A DNA stretch of 64,000 bases, taken from assembly GCF_003258595.1 (NCBI RefSeq), contig NZ_QHHQ01000002.1, positions 868,001-932,000 on the forward strand, given 5' to 3'. Below are positions 33,751 to 41,379 of this stretch, one piece after another. Numbering within the stretch: the first letter of the stretch is position 1; each line of letters opens with the position of its first letter. The position numbers and the translations under genes are program-made. The DNA comes from Acuticoccus sediminis. Its GTDB lineage: Bacteria; Pseudomonadota; Alphaproteobacteria; Rhizobiales; Amorphaceae. The notes under the pieces are model-generated. The model was not told the DNA's origin. It made no database searches and worked only from the letters and a program-made list of their open reading frames with translations.

Positions 33751-34416
33751 TCAGAGGTGCCGCTCGGTCACCGGCTGGGCGATGATCCACAGCACGCGGC
33801 ACGGGCTTTCGGTGTCGTTCCCGAACGAGTGCTCCAGGTCGGAGTCGAACTGGAAGCTGTCGCCGGCGTTGCAGCGGACCGTCCGCCCGTCGACCGTGAG
33901 CCAGAGGGTACCATCGAGGACGACCCCGCCTTTCTCGGCGACGAACTTCAGGGGCTGATCGCCCGAATTGCCGCCCGGCGGGATGTGCAGGATCATCATC
34001 TCGAGGTTTCGGGCCACGCCGGGCGAGAGGAGCTCCTTGACCATGCGGTCGGGTCCGAAGTCCAGAAACGGGCGACTGTCGCCGCGGCGGACGAATGTCG
34101 GTGTGTCGGTGGTCTCGGTCGGTTCGCCGAAAAGGGCGGCGAGCGGGACGTCGAGTGCGAAGCGGATCTTGGTCAGCACCTTGAGGGACGGATTGGCCGC
34201 GTCACGCTCGATCTGGCTGAGCATGCCGACGGAGACCTGGGCGAGCTTGGACAGCGCGGTGAGGGCCAGGCCGCGCTCCTTGCGCAGGCGCTTGATGTTG
34301 CTCCCCACGAGCGGGACGCCGAATTCGTCCACCGTCGCCGGGTCCGTGCCGCTCCCCGAGAGCGCGGGAGTCGCTTCACTGTTTCGTGCCAAGTGGCAGG
34401 CTCCATGCTTCAACAT
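33751..34416 (-). CDS. XRE-family regulator with C-terminal cupin domain
   Basis: 221 residues. A helix-turn-helix of the XRE type occupies about residues 36-92 (IKRLRKERGLALTALSKLAQVSVGMLSQIERD), and a small cupin barrel follows (about 140-215, with PGGNSGDQPLKFVAEKGGVVLDG and NAGDSFQFDSDLEH). This PuuR-type layout usually senses a small metabolite such as gamma-glutamyl-putrescine, amino acids or sulfonates. It lies between the PuuB-like oxidase (downstream, same strand) and the divergent hyuA at 34707, so it probably controls both. Repeated TTCAGCA motifs are present in both promoter regions. Confidence 0.9.
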   Translation of the reverse strand: MLKHGACHLARNSEATPALSGSGTDPATVDEFGVPLVGSNIKRLRKERGLALTALSKLAQVSVGMLSQIERDAANPSLKVLTKIRFALDVPLAALFGEPTETTDTPTFVRRGDSRPFLDFGPDRMVKELLSPGVARNLEMMILHIPPGGNSGDQPLKFVAEKGGVVLDGTLWLTVDGRTVRCNAGDSFQFDSDLEHSFGNDTESPCRVLWIIAQPVTERHL

Positions 34417-34706
34417 ATTATCTGACTATCCGCAAAGACTTGGCAACTGCCGTTGAATTCAGGTCGGCGCCAGTTCGCCGAAATTTGACGCAATGAGGCC
34501 GGTTTCAGCAGAAATTGACTCATATGCGCGCCAATTCAGCAAATCAACGAATGCCCGAAAAAGTGGCTCCGACGCCTTGCGTTGATTTCGAAATGTTGAA
34601 ATCCTCCGGTCGACGCGCAAGCCCCCGAAGACCCGTCCGGGGTCCGCCGGGGTGTCCCGAAGCGCGGAAGAATGTGTGCCGGCGACGGCAACCAACGGAG
34701 TTCTTG
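34417..34706. other. 290-base divergent promoter region (XRE-cupin/hyuA pair 2)
   Basis: Markedly more AT-rich than its surroundings. It holds TTTCAGCAGAAA (34503-34514), ATTCAGCAAATC (34534-34545) and the inverted repeat GATTTC-N8-GAAATC (34584-34603). A TTGACT box at 34515-34520 could be a -35 element. A frame on plus is open through this region into hyuA, but lacks a ribosome binding site and family similarity, so I treat it as non-coding. Confidence 0.45.
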
Positions 34707-36755
34707 ATGGTCGAGATCGGCGTCGATATCGGCGGAACGTTCACCGACGTGATTTGCCGCTCCGCCGGCGCTCCGGACCGGGTGGTGAAGGTTCCGACCA
34801 CGCGGGGAGATCCGAGCCGCGCCGTCCTCGCCGCCGTGGCGCGCCTGAAAGACGAGGCCGGGATCGAGCCCGGCGACATCGTCCGGTTCGTCCACGGCAC
34901 CACGGTCGCGACGAACGCCGTCCTCGAGCGCAAGGGTCCGAAGATCGGGCTTCTCACCACCGAGGGCTTCAAGGACATCCTCGAGATCGGCCGCCAGCTC
35001 CGCCACGACGTCTACCGCGCGGTACTCGAGGCGGAGACGCCCGTCTACCTCGCCCACGGCCGCTTCCGTCACGAGATCCCGGAGCGAGTCGCGGCCGACG
35101 GAACGGTCCTCACGCCGCTCGACGAGGAAGCGGTGCTGAAGGCGGCCGAGGCGCTCGTGGCCGACGGCGTCGAGGGCATCGCCATCGTCTTCCTGTTCTC
35201 CTTCCTGGAGCCCGCGCACGAGCGGCGTGCGGCCGAGCTCATCGCCGAGCGGTGGCCCGATCTCGCGCTGTCGCTCTCCTGCGACGTCGATCCGGCCTTC
35301 CGCGAGTACGAGCGGACGGTCGTGACCGCCTTCGACGCGTACATCAAGCCGGTCATCGACCGCTATCTCGCCAACCTCGAGGCGGGGCTCGAAGCCGAGA
35401 AGGTGCCCGCACCGCTGCAGATCATGCAGTCGCGCGGCGGCATAACGGCGGCCGAGACGGCGCGCCAGCGTCCGGTGCGGCTCTTCCTCTCGGGACCCGC
35501 TGCCGGTGTCGCCGGTGCCCAGGCGGTCGGCGCCGCTGCCGGTGTGGGCGATCTCATCAGCGTCGACATCGGCGGGACGTCGTCCGACATCGCGCTGATC
35601 CGCGCCGGCAAGCCGATGATCCGCCCCGAGGGGCACGTCGGCGGGTACGACATCCGCGTGCCGATGGTCGACGTCAACGCCATCGGCGCCGGCGGCGGGA
35701 GCCTTGCCTGGATCGACGCGTCCGGCGGCCTGCGCGTCGGCCCCCACTCGGCGGGTTCTGAGCCCGGACCGGTCGCGTACGGCCGCGGCGGCACGCAGCC
35801 GACGGTGACCGACGCGTCCATCGTCCTCGGCTACATCGACCCGAACTATTTCGCCGGCGGGACCATGACGCTGGATCCGGAGCGGGCGCGCGCCGCGATC
35901 GAGAAGGAGATCGCCGCGCCGCTGGGCCTCTCCGTGGAGCGGGCCGCGCTCGGAATCCACCGCGTCGTCAATGCCGGCATGACGGAGGGGATCCGCCTCG
36001 TCTCAATCCGCCAGGGCTACGACCCGCGTGAGTTCGCCCTGCTGCCGCTCGGCGGAGCCGGCGGGATCCACGCCGCCGCTCTGTCCGACGAGCTGGCCGT
36101 GACACGCTTCCTAGTGGCGCTGCACCCCGGCGTCCTGTCCGCAACGGGTCTCCTTTCGGCGGAGATCGAGCACGAGATCGCCCGTGCCTTCCCGTGCCGG
36201 CTCGCCCAGAGCGATCCGGCGGCGGTCGCCGCCTTCCTCGACCGGCTCGACGGCGAGTGCGCCGCGCTCATGGCGCGGGAGGGGAGCCTGCCGGGCGAGA
36301 CGAAGATCAGCTATTCGGCCGACATCTGCTTCGTCGGCCAATCTCATTATCTCGAAATTCCGTTCAGTCCGACGGGTGGGTTCGCCGAGCGGCTCGACGC
36401 CGATTTCCGCGCCGACTACCAGCGCGTCTTCGGCCACGCGGCGAGCGGCGCGCTCGAGATCGTGAACCTCAGAGCGATCCACCGCGCCGGCCACGGCGGC
36501 GCCGGCGAGGTGCCGGAGGCGCAGCACGCGCCGCGCGCGACCACGACCCGTCGCATCGTGCTGCCGGGCTACGAGGCCGGGGTCGAGGCCCGGGTCGTCG
36601 ACAGGCAGAGCATCGCGGCCGGCGACACCCTAGAAGGCCCGCTAGTGATCGAGCAGGCCGACACCACGACGCTCGTGCCGCCGGGCTGGTGTGTCACCGC
36701 GATCGCGTCCGGCATCCTCGACGTGAAGAAGATCGGCGCAGGAGAGCGCGCATGA
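34707..36755 (+). CDS. Hydantoinase A/oxoprolinase family protein (pair 2)
   Basis: 682 residues from the ATG at 34707 (MVEIGVDIGGTFTD), with GGAG at 34697-34700. The nucleotide-binding motifs are canonical: VDIGGTFTDVICR, VHGTTVATNAVLERKG, SVDIGGTSSDIALIR, and LLPLGGAGGIHAAALSDELAV. Unlike pairs 1 and 3 it has the standard ATNAVLE rather than GVNTVVQ after the HGTT motif, so it belongs to the typical N-methylhydantoinase/5-oxoprolinase group. It opens a cyclic amide using ATP together with the following HyuB, whose ATG overlaps this stop. It is divergent from the XRE-cupin regulator. Confidence 0.94.
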   Translation: MVEIGVDIGGTFTDVICRSAGAPDRVVKVPTTRGDPSRAVLAAVARLKDEAGIEPGDIVRFVHGTTVATNAVLERKGPKIGLLTTEGFKDILEIGRQLRHDVYRAVLEAETPVYLAHGRFRHEIPERVAADGTVLTPLDEEAVLKAAEALVADGVEGIAIVFLFSFLEPAHERRAAELIAERWPDLALSLSCDVDPAFREYERTVVTAFDAYIKPVIDRYLANLEAGLEAEKVPAPLQIMQSRGGITAAETARQRPVRLFLSGPAAGVAGAQAVGAAAGVGDLISVDIGGTSSDIALIRAGKPMIRPEGHVGGYDIRVPMVDVNAIGAGGGSLAWIDASGGLRVGPHSAGSEPGPVAYGRGGTQPTVTDASIVLGYIDPNYFAGGTMTLDPERARAAIEKEIAAPLGLSVERAALGIHRVVNAGMTEGIRLVSIRQGYDPREFALLPLGGAGGIHAAALSDELAVTRFLVALHPGVLSATGLLSAEIEHEIARAFPCRLAQSDPAAVAAFLDRLDGECAALMAREGSLPGETKISYSADICFVGQSHYLEIPFSPTGGFAERLDADFRADYQRVFGHAASGALEIVNLRAIHRAGHGGAGEVPEAQHAPRATTTRRIVLPGYEAGVEARVVDRQSIAAGDTLEGPLVIEQADTTTLVPPGWCVTAIASGILDVKKIGAGERA

Positions 36756-38461
36756 ACACGATGGAGCGGCCGGGCCTCCCCGCCGAGACCAGCGCCCTCG
36801 ACCCGATCACGGTCGAGGTGGTGCGCAACAAGCTCGTCGGCATCGCCAACGAGATGCAGTCGATCCTCCTGCGCTCGTCGTTCTCGCCCATCGTGCGCGA
36901 GGGGCTCGACGCCTCGGCGAGCCTCTTCACCCTGCGCGGCGAGACCCTGGCGCAGGCGGTGGCGATCCCCATCCACCTCGCCACGATGATCCCGCTCATC
37001 GCCCGCATCCTTTCCGAATTCGACGTCGCCGGGATGATCGAGGGCGACATCTACCTGATGAACGATCCCTATCTCGGCGGCACCCATCTGCCCGACATCG
37101 GGGTGGTCATCCCGATCTTCGCCGAGGGGCGGCCCATCGCCTTCGCCTGCGCGATGACGCACCATCAGGACGTCGGCGGCATGGCGCCGGGCTCGATCCC
37201 GACGAACGCCACCGAGATCTACCAGGAGGGGCTTCGCCTGCCGCCGCTGCGCCTGCGCCGCGGCTACGACGAGTGGAACGACACGCTGTTGAAGATCATG
37301 CGGCTCAACAGCCGCATCCCGGACGTCTTCATCGGCGACCTCGATGCCCAGGTCTCCGCCTGCACGACCGGAGCGCGGCGCGTGGCCGAGATCGGCGCGA
37401 CGCACGGCGCCACGCTGGCGACGGCGATCTTCGACGACCTCCTCGACCGGTCCGAGGCGATGACGCGGGCTGCGCTGGCGGAGCTTCCTGCCGGCACCTA
37501 CCGCTACGCTCACTACAACGACAATGACGGGATCGAGCTCGACAAGCCGGTTCGCATCGAAGTCGCGGTGACCATCGGCGACGGGACCTTCGAGTGCGAC
37601 TTCGCCGGCTCCAGCCCGCAGCTTCGCGGACCGTTCAACGTCGTTCCCTCCGGCAGCAAGGCGGCCGCCTACTGGGCGCTCAAGACGATCACCGGGCCCG
37701 ACATTCCGACCAACGGGGGCTGCTTCCGTCCGGTCTCGGTGAAGCTGGAGGAGGGCTCGGTCCTCAATCCGCGCGAACCTGCGCCGGTGAACTCGCGCAC
37801 CGCAACCATCAAGCGGGCGACCGGGGCGATCCTCGGCGCGCTGCGCGAGATCCTGCCCGAGCGCATCGGTGCGGACGCGGCCGGCGAGATGCTCGCCGTC
37901 TCCTTCGGCGGACGGGACCTCAAGGGCAACGCCTACGTCATGGGCGAGATCATCGCCAGCGCGTCGGGCGCCGGTCCGGCCTCTGACGGCGTCGACGTGA
38001 TCGAGACCGACGCGACCAACTGCATGAACATGCCGGTCGAGGCGGTGGAGCGTGACGCGCCGCTGCGGATGATCTCGACGCGCCTCGCGGCCGACTCCGG
38101 GGGCGCGGGCACCTTCCGCGGCGGGCTCGGCATCTGGCGCGAGTACGAGGTCCTCGCCGAGGAGGTGCGCGTCACCTACCGGGGCGAGCGGCACTTCTTC
38201 GCCCCGGCGGGTGCGGCGGGCGGCGGCCCGGGCGGCTGCGCCAAGGCGATCATCACCCGGGCCTCCGGCGAGACCGAGGAGATCCCGTCCAAGCTCGTCA
38301 CCACCCTCTATCGCGGCGACCGCCTGCTCGTCGTGACCGCCGGCGGCGGCGGCTGGGGCGACCCCAAGAGCCGTGACCGCGACCGCGTCCGAGAGGACGT
38401 CGCGGACGGCAAAGTGAGCGCCGCCGCGGCGGCGACGCTCTACGGCCTGACGGACGACTGA
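36752..38461 (+). CDS. Hydantoinase B/oxoprolinase family protein (pair 2)
   Basis: 569 residues, the usual HyuB length, overlapping hyuA by four bases. Signature blocks are DPITVEVVRNKLVGIANEMQ, LLRSSFSPIVREGLDASAS, LMNDPYLGGTHLPDIGVV, CAMTHHQDVGGMAPGS, the DFAGSSPQLRGPFN segment and the glycine-rich tail VTAGGGGWGDP. It forms the complex with HyuA for ATP-dependent hydrolysis of a hydantoin-, creatinine- or oxoproline-like ring. TRAP system 3 begins 23 bases later, suggesting the imported solute feeds this pair or the one that follows. Confidence 0.94.
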   Translation: MNTMERPGLPAETSALDPITVEVVRNKLVGIANEMQSILLRSSFSPIVREGLDASASLFTLRGETLAQAVAIPIHLATMIPLIARILSEFDVAGMIEGDIYLMNDPYLGGTHLPDIGVVIPIFAEGRPIAFACAMTHHQDVGGMAPGSIPTNATEIYQEGLRLPPLRLRRGYDEWNDTLLKIMRLNSRIPDVFIGDLDAQVSACTTGARRVAEIGATHGATLATAIFDDLLDRSEAMTRAALAELPAGTYRYAHYNDNDGIELDKPVRIEVAVTIGDGTFECDFAGSSPQLRGPFNVVPSGSKAAAYWALKTITGPDIPTNGGCFRPVSVKLEEGSVLNPREPAPVNSRTATIKRATGAILGALREILPERIGADAAGEMLAVSFGGRDLKGNAYVMGEIIASASGAGPASDGVDVIETDATNCMNMPVEAVERDAPLRMISTRLAADSGGAGTFRGGLGIWREYEVLAEEVRVTYRGERHFFAPAGAAGGGPGGCAKAIITRASGETEEIPSKLVTTLYRGDRLLVVTAGGGGWGDPKSRDRDRVREDVADGKVSAAAAATLYGLTDD

Positions 38462-38484
38462 CCTCCAACTCGGAAGGGATATCG

Positions 38485-39501
38485 ATGACGTTGTTATCAC
38501 ACCTGCGTGCAGCGATCGGCGCTGTTGCTCTCACGGTTTCGGCCGGTGCGGCGACGGCGGCGGAGAACAACTGGAAGATGCACGTGGTCTGGGTTCCGGC
38601 CCGCGAGGAGGCCCAGGCCTTCACCCGCATCGCCGAACTCGCGTCGGAGAATTCCGGCGGCACGCTGGCGATCCAGGTGTTCCCGGGCGGGGCGCTGGGG
38701 ATCAAGGACGCAGATATGCTGCGCATCCTGCCGCGGGGCACCGTCATCCAGGCCGCCGGCCTCTATCCGGGCTACCTGACGCGCGACAAGCCGGAATATT
38801 CCTTCACCATGCCCCCCGGCGTCGCGTCCGAGCCGGAGTCGCTGAAGGCGGCGCTGCCCGAGCTCACGAAGATCTACGGCGCGACCTACGAGGAGGTCGG
38901 CATCACGCTCCTCGGCTTCGTCGGGCATCCGGTCCAGAAGACGTACATCATGTGCAAGGAGCCGGTGCGCACGCTGGAGGATCTCAAGAGCAAGAAGGTT
39001 CGCGTCTGGGAGCAGTTCCAGGTCGACACCTTCGCCAAGCTCGGCATCTCCGCCCAGATCATCGGCCAGAACGAGCTTTACGTCGCGATGCAGACGGGTG
39101 TCGTCGACTGTGCGGTCTACACCGTCGGCTCCGCGCTCAGCATCTCGCTCAACGAGGTGGCGCCGTACGCGTCCTATCTCTTCCCCTACGTGCTTCATCC
39201 GCTGAACATGATCGTCTCGACGAGCGCGTTCGAGGCCCTACCGGAGGAGGCCCGGACGGCCCTCGAGGAGGCGGCCGCGACGGTCCAGGAAGAGACGTTC
39301 GACGCCTACCTCTCGGGCAAGGCCGACGACGTGGCCGAGGAGAAGTACAAGGCGGCGGGCGGCACCGTGCTCGAGCCCTTCTCCGCCGAGGATCGTGAGG
39401 CCTTCACCGCTGCGGCGCGCGAGGTCTGGAAGGCCGCGTCCGAGGCCGGCAGCGAGACGGCGCAGTCGAACTACGAGAACCTTTCCAAGATCGTAAAGTA
39501 A
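38485..39501 (+). CDS. TRAP transporter substrate-binding protein (system 3)
   Basis: 338 residues with a Sec signal peptide (1-26, ending ATAA) and GGAAGGG at 38472-38478 as ribosome binding site. It is a divergent DctP: NNWKMHVVWVPAREEAQAF at the mature start, LEDLKSKKVRVWEQFQVD where the carboxylate-binding arginine sits, and GVVDCAVYTVGSALSISLNEV. A cysteine pair is possible (Cys in IMCKEP and in VVDCAVY). It binds an unknown organic acid for DctQM. It sits between two hyuAB pairs, so an N-heterocyclic acid is a plausible ligand. Confidence 0.9.
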   Translation: MTLLSHLRAAIGAVALTVSAGAATAAENNWKMHVVWVPAREEAQAFTRIAELASENSGGTLAIQVFPGGALGIKDADMLRILPRGTVIQAAGLYPGYLTRDKPEYSFTMPPGVASEPESLKAALPELTKIYGATYEEVGITLLGFVGHPVQKTYIMCKEPVRTLEDLKSKKVRVWEQFQVDTFAKLGISAQIIGQNELYVAMQTGVVDCAVYTVGSALSISLNEVAPYASYLFPYVLHPLNMIVSTSAFEALPEEARTALEEAAATVQEETFDAYLSGKADDVAEEKYKAAGGTVLEPFSAEDREAFTAAAREVWKAASEAGSETAQSNYENLSKIVK

Positions 39502-39508
39502 CGTCGCC

Positions 39509-39530
39509 GGGGGCCCCGCTCGGGGCCCCC
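39509..39530 (+). terminator. Perfect hairpin between dctP and dctQ (system 3)
   Basis: Nine bases GGGGGCCCC (39509-39517) pair with GGGGCCCCC (39522-39530) around a 4-base loop, eight bases after the dctP stop. No T-run follows. It probably protects the binding-protein mRNA or partly terminates, giving excess binding protein over permease. Confidence 0.5.
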
Positions 39531-39552
39531 GAGCCTCGGCCACGGAGCACCC

Positions 39553-40056
39553 ATGCGACGCCTCCTCCTCGGCGCGGACCGGATCGCGACGGTCCTCTCG
39601 GCGGTTTCGGCTGCACTCGCCACCGCGATCATCGTCCTGATCTTCGTCGCGACCATGATGAGATACCTCATCGCCGCGCCCATCTCGTTCACCGAGGAGC
39701 TGGTCGGGCTCCTGTTCACCGCGATGGTGTTCGCGGGCCTGCCCGCCGTCACCATGCGCAACGCCCACGTCCGCGTGACCATCGTCGCCGACAACATGCC
39801 GAGGCCGGTGGCCGAGGTGCTCGAGCGCCTCGCCCACTTCGTCACCCTGCTGTTCGCGCTCTGGTTCGGCTGGCTGACGTGGAACTACTTCGACGTCACG
39901 ATGTCGCTCGACGCGCGCTCCGCCGGCTCCCGCCTCATCCTGTGGCCCTGGACGCTCGTCATGCCGGTGTCGTGCGCCCTCGCCGCCATCGCCGCCGCGC
40001 TGCGGACGGTCGCCCCGATCAAACCGCATCACGAACCGGTCGAGGGCCTCGTCTGA
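39553..40056 (+). CDS. TRAP transporter small permease DctQ (system 3)
   Basis: 167 residues, four hydrophobic helices. The family region reads RYLIAAPISFTEELVGLLFTAMVFAGLPAVTMRNAHVRV, with the acidic pair EE and the histidine-arginine after helix 3. It is the small membrane component partnering the next gene. Its TGA shares one base with the dctM ATG (TGATG at 40054-40058). Confidence 0.9.
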   Translation: MRRLLLGADRIATVLSAVSAALATAIIVLIFVATMMRYLIAAPISFTEELVGLLFTAMVFAGLPAVTMRNAHVRVTIVADNMPRPVAEVLERLAHFVTLLFALWFGWLTWNYFDVTMSLDARSAGSRLILWPWTLVMPVSCALAAIAAALRTVAPIKPHHEPVEGLV

Positions 40057-41348
40057 TGATCTACGCCATTCTTGCGGGCGGTTTCGTCATCACCGCCGTC
40101 ATCGGACTGCCGATCGGCATCGGCCTCGCCCTCACGGGCCTCGCCATCCTCCAGTTCGCCGTCGGCGGCGCCACCGACCTCGCGGTCAACGCGATGTGGG
40201 ACGTCTTCAACAACTTCACGCTCTCGGCGGTCCCGCTCTTCATCATCATGGGCGAGATCCTGCTGGCGAGCGGCGTGTCGTCCCGCCTGTACAACGCGAT
40301 GTCGCCGTTCTTCGGGCGGATCCCGGGCAAGCTCCTCCACACCAACATCGCGGTGTGCGCCCTCTTCGGCGCCGTCTCCGGGGCCTCGACCTCGACCGCG
40401 GCGGCGGTCGGGTCGGTCGCTTTCCCGGAGCTCCTGAAGCGCGGCTACGATCCCAAGATCGTGGTCGGCACCCTGGCGGCGGGGGGGACCCTCGGGCTCC
40501 TCATTCCGCCGAGCCTGTCGCTCCTCATCTACGGCGCGACGATGCAGGTCTCGATCGGCCAGCTGTTCCTCGCCGGCATCATTCCGGGCATCCTCTTCGC
40601 GCTGGGGATGATGGCGCTGATCGTGCTCCTGACGCTGACGAAGCGCGGGCTGACGCCCGATGCGCCGGACGCGGGGCCGGGCCTCGGCGGGGCCCTGCTG
40701 GGCCTCCTCAGGATCTGGCCGATCGGCATCCTCGTCTTCTCCGTGCTCGGGACGATCTACCTCGGCATCGCGACGCCGACCGAGGCGGCGGGTCTCGGTG
40801 TCGTCGCCTCGATCGGCCTCGGCTTCCTCTGGGGCGATCTCACCGTCCGCGGCCTCCTCAAGGCGCTGCGCGACAGCGTCGAGGTGTTCGTGTCGATCTC
40901 CATGGTGATCCTCGGCGCCGTCGTCCTGGCGCAGGCGATCTCCATCGTCGGGCTGCCGTTCGAACTGATGACGTGGATCAAGACGCTCGGCCTGTCGCCG
41001 ACGATGCTGCTCGCCGTCGTCGCGATCTTCTACCTGGTGCTCGGCTGCTTCTTCGACGGCATCTCGCTGATGCTGATGACGCTGCCGATCGTCTTCCCGG
41101 TGATGACGTCGGTGGGCTACGACCCGGTGTGGCTCGGTGTCGTCATCACGGTGCTCATCGAGGTCGGGATGCTGACGCCGCCGGTCGGCATGAACCTCTA
41201 CATCCTCACCGGCGTCTCCGGAAACCGCGTCTCGCTGATCGAGGCGGCGGCGGCCGCGGCACCGTTCTGGGTGCTCCTGCTCCTGGGCGTCGCGGTGCTC
41301 GCCGCGGTGCCGCAACTCGCTCTCATGCTCCCTCAAGCGTTCTACTGA
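40056..41348 (+). CDS. TRAP transporter large permease DctM (system 3)
   Basis: 430 residues starting one base inside the dctQ stop. It is strongly hydrophobic with DctM signatures: IIMGEILLASGVSSRLYNAM, LFGAVSGASTSTAAAVGS, TLGLLIPPSLSLLIYGATM and IEVGMLTPPVGMNLYIL. The motif after SG reads ASTSTAAAVG instead of SAVADTAAVG, marking a different subgroup from systems 1 and 2. It performs sodium-coupled uptake with DctPQ. hyuA pair 3 starts 31 bases later. Confidence 0.92.
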   Translation: MIYAILAGGFVITAVIGLPIGIGLALTGLAILQFAVGGATDLAVNAMWDVFNNFTLSAVPLFIIMGEILLASGVSSRLYNAMSPFFGRIPGKLLHTNIAVCALFGAVSGASTSTAAAVGSVAFPELLKRGYDPKIVVGTLAAGGTLGLLIPPSLSLLIYGATMQVSIGQLFLAGIIPGILFALGMMALIVLLTLTKRGLTPDAPDAGPGLGGALLGLLRIWPIGILVFSVLGTIYLGIATPTEAAGLGVVASIGLGFLWGDLTVRGLLKALRDSVEVFVSISMVILGAVVLAQAISIVGLPFELMTWIKTLGLSPTMLLAVVAIFYLVLGCFFDGISLMLMTLPIVFPVMTSVGYDPVWLGVVITVLIEVGMLTPPVGMNLYILTGVSGNRVSLIEAAAAAAPFWVLLLLGVAVLAAVPQLALMLPQAFY

Positions 41349-41379
41349 CGGGCGCCTGCCCGCGCCCTTGGAGTGCCTC

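Noticed and set aside
34515-34706. Upstream extension of hyuA pair 2 (start at 34515)
   Set aside because: No ribosome binding site or family similarity; the region is AT-rich with inverted repeats. GGAG and MVEIGVDIGG mark the start at 34707.
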